Shown: piece by piece, positions 7,799-16,365 of the stretch
Position numbering within the stretch: the stretch's first letter is position 1
Layout of the letters: every line of letters begins with the position of its first letter
Assembly: GCA_017481495.1 (NCBI GenBank)
Contig: JAFUPC010000079.1
Span: forward strand, 1 to 64,000
Direction of reading: 5' to 3'
DNA length: 64,000 nucleotides
Source: Clostridia bacterium
GTDB lineage: Bacteria; Bacillota; Clostridia; Oscillospirales; CAG-272
Program-made: the position numbers and the translations under genes
The notes under the pieces: generated by a model
The model's database searches: none
What the model was told of the DNA's origin: nothing
What the model saw: only the letters and a program-made list of their open reading frames with translations

Positions 7799-10057
7799 TT
7801 ATGTTCTGCCGAACCGACTTTCGATAGCCGCTTTTGTCATCTCAAAGCAGACCGGTCTGCCGTGCGGACAGTAGCGGATCTCCGGATTCTGCATCACACG
7901 GTCGCAGATCCATTTTAAATGCGCCGCATCGTAGTCGCGCCCCGCCTTGATCGCCGCCTTGCAGGATGCCTGGAACAAGGCGCGTTCATACCGCTGGTCA
8001 CGGGTCAGTTCTGCCGTGCCGCTCTGCTCGTTCAGCCTTGTCACGGCTTCGCAGAACGCATCTGCCGCCGCGGCGGTGTCGAGAAATGCAGGGATGGCGG
8101 TGATCTTCACCGCGCGTTCCGTTTCCTCAAACGAAAATCCCGCCGACGACAGCTCCTCTCTGTAATCCCGCACGATCTCCAGCTCATCCGTGGAGAGCGC
8201 AAGCGTGAGCGGCAGAAGCAAAATCTGCTGTGCGCGGTCGGTGCCCGCCTGCCGTCCGAGCGCCTTGAATTCCTCAAACAGAATGCGCTCGTGTGCCGCG
8301 TGCTTGTCCACCAGATACATCGTGTCGCCCATTTCGAGAATCACATAGCAGTGAAAGACCTCGCCGACCATACGGTATTCCGGGACGGGGGTGTCGGATT
8401 TTTCAGGTGCGGCAGGTGCTGATGTGGAAGATTCCGGCGCGGCAGGTGTCAATATGTAAACTTTTTCCACAGAAACCTCCGCCGCGGAGACTTCCTTCAT
8501 GGCAGATTCCGGTACGGAAGTCTGTACTGCCGCCGGGGGATCTGCTGTCTTCTGTTCCTCAAATGCCCCCCGGATATGTCCCGGAACGGACATCGGCAGA
8601 TCATCGGACAGAAGCAGTTCCGTTACAGCCCTTGCCTGTTCCGCAAAGTGTGCTTCGTTTTCCGTTTGCTGGGGCGGTGTTTCTGTTACCGGAGCGGATG
8701 CGGCTTCCGTCGGTTCTGTGGAGGACGGCAGTTTTTTCGTTTCTGTCGGTTCCGGCGGAGTATCGGATATGGATGATATTACAGTTTCCGTCGGGTGAAC
8801 TTTGTTCGCCGGGTGAACCTCGTTCGCCATGTGAACTTTGTTCGCCGGGTGAACCTCGTTCGCCATGTGAACCTCGTTCGCCATGTGAACCTTGTTTGCC
8901 GGGGAAACCGCGCTCGGCGCCCCCTCATCCAAAGTACGCCGCAGTGCTTTCTGTGACGGTGACGACTCCCCGCCGCGCCCCTCTTTTCCGGGGACGAACG
9001 CATTGACGGTCTCCCGCTGTTCCCTGCGTTTTTCCGCTGTCAGCGACAGCTTCATTTCCGGGCGGGCGAGACTCTGTTCAAGGGTGCCCCGCACGGCATA
9101 ATAGATCGATTCAAACACCAGCCGCTCGTTTGAGAATTTGACTTCCAGCTTGGCGGGATGCACGTTGACATCGACCATTGCGGGGTTCATTTTCAGATAC
9201 AGCACCGCGCACGGGAATTTGTCAGCCGGAATGAATGTGGTATACGCCTGTTCCAGTGCCGCAGACACGGTTTTGGAACGGATAAAACGGTTGTTAATGA
9301 AGAAAATCTGAAGATTGCGGTTGCCGCGGACATTCTCCGGCGTCCCGATGAAGCCGGAAACCGACACCCCGTCAAAGCCGCCGTGAATTTCCATCATCTT
9401 CTTTGAAAAATCACGACCGAGCACGGCGTAAATGGCGTTTCTGCGATTTCCGTCCCCGACCGTCGCATATTTCAAATCACCGTCGGAGAGATACCGCAGG
9501 GTGATCTCCGGATGGGACAGCGCGATTTTTTCGACGTATGCGGCGACGTTTGCCGCTTCTGTGCCGTCTTTTTTCAGGAATTTCAGCCGTGCGGGCGTAT
9601 TGTAGAACAGATCCTCCACAATGATGGTGGTTCCGTCAGGACATCCCGCATCCGTGATAGATGTGACCCGTCCGCCCTCCGCTTCCAGCAGGGTTCCCGT
9701 TTCATCCTCCCGCCGCTTGGTCATGATACGCATTTTCGAGACGGAGGAGATCGCCGCCAGCGCTTCTCCGCGGAAGCCGAGCGTAGCAATGGAATCGAGA
9801 TCTTCCGCCCGGCTGATCTTGCTTGTCGCGTGGCGTTTGAGGGAAATCGGGACATCGTCACGTGCCATGCCGCAGCCGTTGTCCGACACACGGATGAACG
9901 ACACACCGCCGCGCTTGATCTCCACGGTAACGGTATTGCCGCCCGCATCAATGGCGTTTTCGAGCAGCTCCTTGACGACCGCCGCCGGACGATCAACGAC
10001 TTCACCCGCCGCAATCAGGTTGGCAACATGGAAGTCGAGGACGTTGATTTTGCCCAT
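7799..10057 (-). CDS. mutL: DNA mismatch repair protein MutL
   Basis: 752 residues. N-terminal GHKL ATPase with VVKELLENAIDAG, DNGCGM and GFRGEALAAISSV (residues 1 to about 330), a long low-complexity linker (about 340-560), and a C-terminal dimerisation/endonuclease domain with DKHAAHERILFEEF near residue 585, ACKAAIKAG, and CPHGRPVCFEM near the end. These are the metal-binding motifs of nicking-type MutL proteins, used in organisms without MutH. The linker contains an unusual array of hexapeptides (MANEVH/PANKVH, about residues 386-421) encoded by an 18-bp tandem repeat. It follows mutS by 66 nt with an AGAAAGGAG site. Confidence 0.96.
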   Translation of the reverse strand: MGKINVLDFHVANLIAAGEVVDRPAAVVKELLENAIDAGGNTVTVEIKRGGVSFIRVSDNGCGMARDDVPISLKRHATSKISRAEDLDSIATLGFRGEALAAISSVSKMRIMTKRREDETGTLLEAEGGRVTSITDAGCPDGTTIIVEDLFYNTPARLKFLKKDGTEAANVAAYVEKIALSHPEITLRYLSDGDLKYATVGDGNRRNAIYAVLGRDFSKKMMEIHGGFDGVSVSGFIGTPENVRGNRNLQIFFINNRFIRSKTVSAALEQAYTTFIPADKFPCAVLYLKMNPAMVDVNVHPAKLEVKFSNERLVFESIYYAVRGTLEQSLARPEMKLSLTAEKRREQRETVNAFVPGKEGRGGESSPSQKALRRTLDEGAPSAVSPANKVHMANEVHMANEVHPANKVHMANEVHPANKVHPTETVISSISDTPPEPTETKKLPSSTEPTEAASAPVTETPPQQTENEAHFAEQARAVTELLLSDDLPMSVPGHIRGAFEEQKTADPPAAVQTSVPESAMKEVSAAEVSVEKVYILTPAAPESSTSAPAAPEKSDTPVPEYRMVGEVFHCYVILEMGDTMYLVDKHAAHERILFEEFKALGRQAGTDRAQQILLLPLTLALSTDELEIVRDYREELSSAGFSFEETERAVKITAIPAFLDTAAAADAFCEAVTRLNEQSGTAELTRDQRYERALFQASCKAAIKAGRDYDAAHLKWICDRVMQNPEIRYCPHGRPVCFEMTKAAIESRFGRT
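8795..8902 (+). repeat. 18-bp tandem repeat, six copies, inside mutL
   Basis: Six contiguous 18-bp units of the type GTGAACCTCGTTCGCCAT or GTGAACTTTGTTCGCCGG, starting at 8795, 8813, 8831, 8849, 8867 and 8885. The unit length is a multiple of three, so the mutL frame is kept and each unit reads as a hexapeptide ([MP]-A-N-[EK]-V-H) on the minus strand. The units alternate between two variants, suggesting duplication of a 36-bp dimer. Confidence 0.95.
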
Positions 10058-10123
10058 GATTTCTCTCCTTTCTGAAATGCAGATGCAAAACTTCGTTTTG
10101 TATCCGGTAAGATTTATTCCGGT

Positions 10124-12781
10124 TTACTGTCCGGAATCCGTTTTCCCGGAATCTGCCATCGTTTTCAATTCGTACAGTAAATTCAGCGCCGCCATCGGGG
10201 TCAGGGTATTGATGTCAGTGTCCGCGATCCGCTTTTTGATTTCCGCTGCCTGATAGTCGGTATTGTCGATTGGGGCGGATTCCGCGGCGGAAAAGTCCAT
10301 TGCGAATTGGTCTTCGATGGGTGACAGCTTCCGTCTGCCGCGCACCTTGACCGCCTGTCCGTCATCAAGGCTTGCAAGCACTTCCTTTGCCCGACGGATG
10401 ACGTCATTCGGCAGACCTGCCAGCTTTGCGACTTCGATGCCGTAGCTGTCATCAGCCGCGCCCGGCACGATCTTGCGCAGGAAGATGATGTCATCCCCCT
10501 TTTTCTTTGCGGCGATGTTGTAGTTGACGACACCGTCCAGCTGTCCCTCGATCTCGGTCAGCTCGTGGTAATGCGTGGCGAACAGCGTTTTTGCGCCGAT
10601 CTTTTTGCCAAGTGTATATTCCAATACCGCCCGCGCGATGCTCATGCCGTCGTAGGTACTCGTTCCGCGCCCGATCTCGTCATAAATAATGAGACTGTTT
10701 TTCGTCGCGTGTGCCAATATGTAGGCGACCTCGGTCATTTCCAGCATGAACGTGGACTGCCCGGAGGCAAGGTCGTCCGATGCGCCAACACGGGTGAAGA
10801 CCCGGTCAACAACACCGATGCGCGCGCTTTTCGCCGGAACGAACGACCCGATCTGCGCCATGACACAGATGAGCGCGGTCTGGCGCATATAGGTGGATTT
10901 GCCCGCCATGTTGGGGCCGGTGATGAGTGCCAGACGGTGGACGCCCGTATCAAGCAGGGTGTCGTTCGGCACGAAATAGTTGTCGCCGGCGAACTTTTCG
11001 ACGACCGGATGCCGCCCGTCTCGGATGTCGATGACGTCGCTTTCGTCCACCTCGGGACAGACGTAGTTGCCCCGGTTGGCAACCTCCGCAAGCGAAATGT
11101 ACGCATCAATGTCTGCAAGCAGTGCGGCGGATTTCTGGATGCGTCCGACGTGCTCGCATAATTTTTCCCGCACGGATTGGAACAGCTCGTATTCCAGTGC
11201 ATAATTTTTGTCCTTTGCGCCGAGCACGGTCGCTTCCATGTCCTTGAGCTCCTGCGTGATATACCGCTCGCCGCCTGTCAGGGTCTGCTTGCGGATGTAG
11301 CGGTCGGGAACCAGATTTTTATAGGAATTGGTGACTTCGATGTAATAGCCGAACACCTTGTTGTAGCCGATCTTCAATTTCGGAATGCCGGTTGCCTCGC
11401 GTTCCTCGTTTTCGATCTTCGCTTTCCAGGTGCTGCCGTCGTTCATGATGTCGCGCAGGCGGTCGACGTCGGCGTTGTAGCCGTCGCGGATGAAACCGCC
11501 CTCCCGCACGGAAAACGGCGGGTCGTCACAGATGGCATCGTTGATGAGCGTATAGAGATCGTCAAGCTCGTCAAGCTCATCCCGGATGCGGGCAAGCTCC
11601 GGACAGTCGATCTCCGCAAGCAGTGCGCGGATGGGCGGAATGACGGCGATGGTATTGGCGATCGCCCGCATATCCTTGGGGCCCGCTGTATTGTAGACGA
11701 TGCGCGTGATGAGCCGTTCCATATCCAGAACGTCTTTCAGATGGATGCCGATCTCCTCCCGCACCATATAATTGTCAAAGAATGCGCCGACCGCTCCCTG
11801 TCTGTGCCGGATACGGCGGACATCGGTCAGGGGCATCTCGACCCATTTGCGCAGATTGCGCGCGCCCATCGCGGTTCTTGTCCGGTCAAGCACCCACAGA
11901 AGACTGCCGCGCCGCTCTTTTTGGCGCATCGTTTCGCACAGCTCCAGATTGCGGCGGGTGTTGATGTCCATTTCCATATATTGCCCGTTGTAGTAGATGT
12001 TCAGTTTGCGCATATAGGAAATGTCGGTCTTCTGCGTTTCGGCAACGTAGTCAAGCAAGGCGCCGACGGCGGCGGTCATCCATTTGCCGCGCTCTCCATC
12101 GGGAATATCGTCCGCATACGCGGGAAACTGTGCGCGGACACGCTCAGGATTTACCGGATTTTCATACCGGAATGCCTGTCCGTCCTCGACCATCGCATGA
12201 AGCCGGTCGCAGAGATACGCACCGAGCCGCTGGTTGTCCGTTTTCGATACATTCAGAAGCACCTCGCGCGGCGCATATGCACCCAGTTCGTTGATGATAT
12301 AATTTTCCGCTTCTGTTCCTCCGGCGGCAGTCAGATGCACTTCTCCCGTCGAAATATCGACAAACGCCGCACTCATGCCGCCCTCCGCCGCACAGATGGC
12401 GCAGAGATAGTTGTTCGCCCGCTCGTCGAGCATAGAGTTTTCAATGAGCGTTCCCGGCGTGATGATGCGGACGACATCGCGCTTGACAAGACCCTTGGTC
12501 GTGGCGGGGTCTTCCAGCTGTTCGCAGACGGCGATCTTATACCCTTTGGCGATCAGGCGCGCGATATAGGTTTCGGAGGAATGGTACGGAATGCCGCACA
12601 TCGGTGCGCGTTCTTCCCCGCCACAGTCGCGTCCGGTCAGGGTGAGTTCCAGCACACGCGAGACCTCCAGCGCATCCTCGTTGAACATTTCATAGAAATC
12701 TCCGAGCCGGAAAAACAGGACGTAATCCTTGTATTTTTCTTTCAGCTCCAGATATTGCTGCATGAACGGCGTGACTGCCAT
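10124..12781 (-). CDS. mutS: DNA mismatch repair protein MutS
   Basis: 885 residues, the usual MutS1 length. Mismatch-reading motif FFRLGDFYEMF near residues 23-33, core and lever domains, then the ABC-type ATPase with Walker A GPNMAGKST near residue 622, Walker B SLIIYDEIGRGTSTYDG, and the signature ASGQSTFMLEM. The C-terminus ends in a short HTH-like helix region. Forms a dimer that recognises mispairs and recruits MutL, encoded next door. The ATG is 11 nt after the YmcA-like gene, so the two are likely co-transcribed. The large + strand frame at 11177-12796 is its antisense shadow. Confidence 0.97.
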   Translation of the reverse strand: MAVTPFMQQYLELKEKYKDYVLFFRLGDFYEMFNEDALEVSRVLELTLTGRDCGGEERAPMCGIPYHSSETYIARLIAKGYKIAVCEQLEDPATTKGLVKRDVVRIITPGTLIENSMLDERANNYLCAICAAEGGMSAAFVDISTGEVHLTAAGGTEAENYIINELGAYAPREVLLNVSKTDNQRLGAYLCDRLHAMVEDGQAFRYENPVNPERVRAQFPAYADDIPDGERGKWMTAAVGALLDYVAETQKTDISYMRKLNIYYNGQYMEMDINTRRNLELCETMRQKERRGSLLWVLDRTRTAMGARNLRKWVEMPLTDVRRIRHRQGAVGAFFDNYMVREEIGIHLKDVLDMERLITRIVYNTAGPKDMRAIANTIAVIPPIRALLAEIDCPELARIRDELDELDDLYTLINDAICDDPPFSVREGGFIRDGYNADVDRLRDIMNDGSTWKAKIENEEREATGIPKLKIGYNKVFGYYIEVTNSYKNLVPDRYIRKQTLTGGERYITQELKDMEATVLGAKDKNYALEYELFQSVREKLCEHVGRIQKSAALLADIDAYISLAEVANRGNYVCPEVDESDVIDIRDGRHPVVEKFAGDNYFVPNDTLLDTGVHRLALITGPNMAGKSTYMRQTALICVMAQIGSFVPAKSARIGVVDRVFTRVGASDDLASGQSTFMLEMTEVAYILAHATKNSLIIYDEIGRGTSTYDGMSIARAVLEYTLGKKIGAKTLFATHYHELTEIEGQLDGVVNYNIAAKKKGDDIIFLRKIVPGAADDSYGIEVAKLAGLPNDVIRRAKEVLASLDDGQAVKVRGRRKLSPIEDQFAMDFSAAESAPIDNTDYQAAEIKKRIADTDINTLTPMAALNLLYELKTMADSGKTDSGQ

Positions 12782-12792
12782 ATGCTACTCCT

Positions 12793-13188
12793 TTAGTGAC
12801 AGCCCTTGCAGGTCGAGCAGTCGTGCGTACAGCCTGAATCCGCGGGGCGCTCGCCCGTGATCTGGTAGGTGATCTCTTCATTGACATGGTTCATGAACGC
12901 ATTGACCTCTTCCTGCGCCGCGTTGTATTCGACCATGACGGGGAGCGCGGCGATCTCATCGTACAGCGTATTGATGCGCGCTTCGATGGCGTGGATGACC
13001 TCCATGTCCTTTTCTTCTTTTTTATATTCTTCGGTCAGCGCGATGGTCTGGACGTTGTATTCCGCCATTTTATACTGCAGATCCGCATCGTTTTTGTATG
13101 CTTCTGTTGCGGCATTCATGCGCTTCAGTCTTGCGTCTTCCTTGATTGCACGGCCAAGCTCGCCGGCGAGTTCCATGATACGATCCAT
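12793..13188 (-). CDS. YlbF/YmcA (Ric) family protein with Cys-rich tail
   Basis: 131 residues, almost entirely helical, with the family body MDRIMELAGELGRAIKEDAR and EYNAAQEEVNAFMNHVNEEI. It ends in DSGCTHDCSTCKGCH, four cysteines spaced C-x3-C-x2-C-x2-C. In B. subtilis YmcA (RicA) and YlbF (RicF) join YaaT in a complex that holds Fe-S clusters through C-terminal cysteines and affects RNase Y, competence/biofilm/sporulation control, and tRNA methylthiolation. The gene lies between miaB and mutS, the position of ymcA in Bacillus (miaB-ymcA-cotE-mutS-mutL), so it is the positional counterpart of ymcA. A GAGGAGA site precedes the ATG. Confidence 0.85.
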   Translation of the reverse strand: MDRIMELAGELGRAIKEDARLKRMNAATEAYKNDADLQYKMAEYNVQTIALTEEYKKEEKDMEVIHAIEARINTLYDEIAALPVMVEYNAAQEEVNAFMNHVNEEITYQITGERPADSGCTHDCSTCKGCH

Positions 13189-13282
13189 ATTTATTGTCTC
13201 CTCTTTGGTTTTTTATTCTAATGGTGTTTTTGATAAATATAATGATGCCGATATTGTTTTACACGGTGTGATTTCGACGATT

Positions 13283-13443
13283 CTGTAGGGGCGCCCATTG
13301 GGCGTCCGTAACATATCGGTAAGATGTCGAAATATTATGAAAAATAACATCGTGGTATGTTTTTTCAAACGATATCGCCTGCATATCGTTTGGTAACCGG
13401 ACGCAAGGTTTCGCAAAGCGAAACCATATGGGCGCCCCTACAG
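13283..13443. repeat. 161-bp MITE-like palindromic element
   Basis: Perfect 16-bp terminal inverted repeats, CTGTAGGGGCGCCCAT at 13283-13298 and ATGGGCGCCCCTACAG at 13428-13443. Inside are two further hairpins: AAACGATAT/ATATCGTTT around 13368-13390, and GGTTTCGC-AAA-GCGAAACC at 13407-13425. There is no open frame. It fills the gap between miaB and the ymcA-like gene, where it may also end miaB transcripts. A one-ended copy lies at 18064 and a more distant relative at 62766. Confidence 0.85.
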
Positions 13444-13479
13444 AGTTAGAGAAAGCACATTTTCATCCTTAATTTTACC

Positions 13480-14925
13480 TTATTCCCCCAACACCTCTCC
13501 CCACAGATTATACGTCTCCGCATCCGTGATTTTCACGTTCACGACTTTCCCGGTCAGGGTCAGACCCTCATCGGCGGGGAAATGCACGAGCTTACCGCCC
13601 TCGGTACGACCGGCATACATGGTTTTATCGCCACGGCTCTGTCCCTCCACTAAAATGGAATAGGTCTTTCCGATGCACGCGCGGTTCTTTTCGAGCATGA
13701 TACGGTTCTGCGTTTCCAGCAGTCTTGCCATGCGGTTCTGCTTGACCTCCTCGGGCAGCTGCTCCATTTCCGCCGCGGGGGTTCCCGTGCGTGGGGAGTA
13801 GATGAACGTAAAGATCTGGTCGTACCGTGCCCGCTCCACGGCAGCAAGCGTTTCGGCAAATTCTTCCTCCGTCTCGCCCGGGAAACCGACGATGATGTCG
13901 GTCGTCACGGTGATGTCGGGCATTTTTTTACGCATATCATCGAGAATGCCCAGATAATGTGAAACCGTATACCGGCGGTTCATTGCTGCAAGAACCCGGT
14001 CGGAGCCGGACTGCAAGGGCAGATGGAAATGCTTTGCCGCTTTGGGGTTCGCCGCCATCACGTCCATAAGCTTTTCCGTCGCATCCTTGGGATGGCTCGT
14101 CATGAAATGAACGCGGAAATCCCTGTCCAGCGCGCAGACAGCGGCAAGGAGGTCAGGAAAATCCATTCCGCCCGTAAGATCCCGCCCGTAAGAGTTGACG
14201 TTCTGCCCGAGCAGGGTAAATTCGCGGTAGCCCTCGGCAATGAGACACCGGATCTCGTCAAGGATCGCCTCGGGGGTGCGGCTCCGCTCTCTGCCGCGGA
14301 CGTAAGGAACAATGCAGTACGAGCAGAAATTGTTGCACCCGTACATGATGGACACCCACGCCTGTTTTTTATCGCCGCGCCGCACGGGAACACCCTCTGC
14401 GATGTTTCCGGCATCTCCCGCATCGAGATAAAAGAGACGCTTTTTCCCGTTCAGATAGGTATAAAGGATCTCCGGCAGACGATAAAGCATACTCGTACCG
14501 AACAGAACGCTGACGTAAGGATAGCTCTTTTTGATGCGCTCCTTGCGGGTCTCCTGCGAAACCATACAGCCGCAGATGCCGATGACAAGGTCGGGATTTT
14601 TCTCTTTCAAGTGCTTGAACTGTCCCGTGATGGACAACGCGCGTTCCTCGGCGTGTTCGCGCACGGCGCAGGTATTGATGAGGATGAGGTCGGCATCCGC
14701 AGGTGTTTCCGCGCTTTCATATCCCATTTCCGCCGCCATACCGGCAAGCCGTTCGCTGTCCGCTTCGTTCTGCTGACAGCCAAAGGTCTGGATGTAATAT
14801 TTGCGGGAGATGCCCGTTTCCTCTCTGTGTACGGCGTTCCATGCGGCGATCTGTTCGGTATAGCCGCGCTGGACGGATAATTCTTCTTCTGTGATATATC
14901 TTGTTTTTTTCGTTTCGTTTTTCAT
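13480..14925 (-). CDS. miaB: tRNA-2-methylthio-N6-dimethylallyladenosine synthase (MiaB)
   Basis: 481 residues. Radical-SAM methylthiotransferase adding the 2-methylthio group to i6A-37. N-terminal UPF0004 domain with cysteines in FGCQQNEADSERL, INTCAVREHAE and GICGCMVSQE; radical SAM CxxxCxxC in YGCNNFCSYCIVPYVRGRE near residues 195-213; C-terminal TRAM domain ending the protein. miaA, which makes its i6A substrate, is at 36122 in this window. It starts 6 nt after the upstream transglutaminase-like gene, so the two share a transcript. The N-terminal 45 residues precede the first conserved motif, as in other Clostridia. Confidence 0.96.
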   Translation of the reverse strand: MKNETKKTRYITEEELSVQRGYTEQIAAWNAVHREETGISRKYYIQTFGCQQNEADSERLAGMAAEMGYESAETPADADLILINTCAVREHAEERALSITGQFKHLKEKNPDLVIGICGCMVSQETRKERIKKSYPYVSVLFGTSMLYRLPEILYTYLNGKKRLFYLDAGDAGNIAEGVPVRRGDKKQAWVSIMYGCNNFCSYCIVPYVRGRERSRTPEAILDEIRCLIAEGYREFTLLGQNVNSYGRDLTGGMDFPDLLAAVCALDRDFRVHFMTSHPKDATEKLMDVMAANPKAAKHFHLPLQSGSDRVLAAMNRRYTVSHYLGILDDMRKKMPDITVTTDIIVGFPGETEEEFAETLAAVERARYDQIFTFIYSPRTGTPAAEMEQLPEEVKQNRMARLLETQNRIMLEKNRACIGKTYSILVEGQSRGDKTMYAGRTEGGKLVHFPADEGLTLTGKVVNVKITDAETYNLWGEVLGE

Positions 14926-14931
14926 GATGGT

Positions 14932-16128
14932 TTATTCTTCAAAAAAGAGGCGGACGGTCAGCGCGCATCTGGTTTCCGATGCGTGATAAATACGGTTGAC
15001 GGAGCGCAGGCGCGGAACATCTCCGTCGTAGGAGGTGGCGTTTGCCGCGGCGATGGCGGATGCCAGATATTCTTCCAGCACATAATCGGAGACCATTTCC
15101 CCAATGCACAGCTCCAGTGTATCGCCCTGCTCCGCGCGCGCGCGGTCGGCAAGGTCACAAAGAAGCCTTGCGGTGTCGTCCGCGTTTGCCGCGTACAGAC
15201 CGTGATATTCGTAATAGTCCTGCGTGTCATCCTGCCGCCACAGAAGCGCATTGTCCGCGATGTGGTCACACGACATATCCCCATAAGACAGATACGAATA
15301 ACCGTGGAACGGAATATGCGTGTCCGCATCGTCCGCGGCAGGCGCATCGTCCCACATGACGTCGGTATAGCCGACAACGCCGTCCAGTGTCACGGCATTC
15401 CATGCATGGGAAGCACCGCCCGCTGTCCCCGGCACGGTCTCGCATTCGATGCCCATCTCCTCACACAGAAGCTGATAGGCAAGCGCGTATCCGTATCCGT
15501 CGGCAACGCCGGTCACAAGCGCATCGTAAGCCGTGGAAGTGGAGGTGGAAGCGGAACACGCACCGTCTTCCATGGGATAAGTACAGACCGCCGCCAGCGC
15601 ATCGTGCAGTGCATCTGCAATTACACGCTTATCTTCGGTTTTGGCAATACCGGCGGTGATTTTGTCAACCGCACCGGACAGCTGTGCTGCGCGCGCTTCG
15701 GGAACCTCGCAGTATACCATTTCCACAGCGGCGGTATAGGTGGAGGTCACGAGCGTGCATTCCTCCGCACGGATGGCAAACAGCACGGGGTTGTCGAGCA
15801 GTACCGCCTGCATGGCGCGGGTGTACTCCTCCCCCGTCGGCACAAAGGAAAGGATCTCCGTCTGTTCCTCATACGTCTCTGCCGCCGATGTGATCGCGTC
15901 GTATATCATCTGCTCCTTTGCCGACAGGGCGTTATAATGGAATGCGCCCGCGCGGGTCTCGGCGACCGCCGTTTCCGCTTCTTTTATGGCGCGCTCGAAC
16001 CGGTTTTCCGCGATGACGGACGCGCCCGCGTACATTCCGAAACACAGAAGCAGACATCCACCGAGCGCGCCCACGGGCGCACACACCGTTTTCAGCACGG
16101 TCGTCAGATGTTCTCTGTCGATTCTCAT
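14932..16128 (-). CDS. Membrane-anchored transglutaminase-like protein lacking the catalytic Cys
   Basis: 398 residues with one N-terminal membrane helix (about residues 13-37) and an extracytoplasmic region. The middle carries a bacterial transglutaminase-like core: ALVTGVADGYGYALAYQLLC near residue 200, SHAWNAVTLDG with the His, and YTDVMWDD with the Asp. In active members the first motif reads roughly A-V-C-x-G-Y-A; here no Cys is present at or next to that position, so a protease or transglutaminase reaction is unlikely and a binding or structural role is more plausible. A GGGAGGGGG site precedes the ATG. Six nt separate it from miaB. Its substrate is unknown. Confidence 0.75.
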   Translation of the reverse strand: MRIDREHLTTVLKTVCAPVGALGGCLLLCFGMYAGASVIAENRFERAIKEAETAVAETRAGAFHYNALSAKEQMIYDAITSAAETYEEQTEILSFVPTGEEYTRAMQAVLLDNPVLFAIRAEECTLVTSTYTAAVEMVYCEVPEARAAQLSGAVDKITAGIAKTEDKRVIADALHDALAAVCTYPMEDGACSASTSTSTAYDALVTGVADGYGYALAYQLLCEEMGIECETVPGTAGGASHAWNAVTLDGVVGYTDVMWDDAPAADDADTHIPFHGYSYLSYGDMSCDHIADNALLWRQDDTQDYYEYHGLYAANADDTARLLCDLADRARAEQGDTLELCIGEMVSDYVLEEYLASAIAAANATSYDGDVPRLRSVNRIYHASETRCALTVRLFFEE

Positions 16129-16165
16129 TGGGATTCCCCCTCCCGAATTGCGTTTTATTCATATT

Positions 16166-16174
16166 ATTATACCA
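16166..16174 (-). promoter_or_regulatory. Extended -10 promoter for the transglutaminase-like/miaB unit
   Basis: Minus-strand TGGTATAAT (16166-16174) lies 38 nt before the ATG at 16128. The -35 region (TGGAAC at 17 nt) is weak, so the extended -10 probably carries recognition. Confidence 0.55.
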
Positions 16175-16288
16175 TAAAACCTGTATAAGTTCCATCCACC
16201 GATAACCGAATTTACAGTTTTTTCACAATTTGCGCGCGAATACACGCAATTTGCACGCAATTTGCGACGAAATTTTTTTCAAAAACCG

Positions 16289-16317
16289 TAGACATTTTTT
16301 CCCGGATGTGGTATAAT
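16289..16317 (+). promoter_or_regulatory. Sigma-A promoter of gltX
   Basis: TAGACA (16289-16294), 17-nt spacer, TATAAT (16312-16317). The start codon of gltX lies 49 nt downstream with AAGGAAGG between. No T-box leader fits in this short gap. Confidence 0.8.
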
Positions 16318-16365
16318 ATATAGTATCTATATGCAATTATCCCATGATAAGGAAGGAATATCAAC

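Noticed and set aside
6595..7827. 410-residue + strand frame
   Set aside because: Antisense to tgt, which has complete family motifs on minus.
8795..8902. CRISPR-like array
   Set aside because: Units are directly tandem with no spacers and lie in frame within mutL.
11177..12796. 539-residue + strand frame
   Set aside because: Antisense to mutS; produced by GC-biased codon use.
16129..16365. T-box leader for gltX (also considered for glnS and trpS)
   Set aside because: The promoters lie within 50-70 nt of the start codons and no specifier or antiterminator structure is present.
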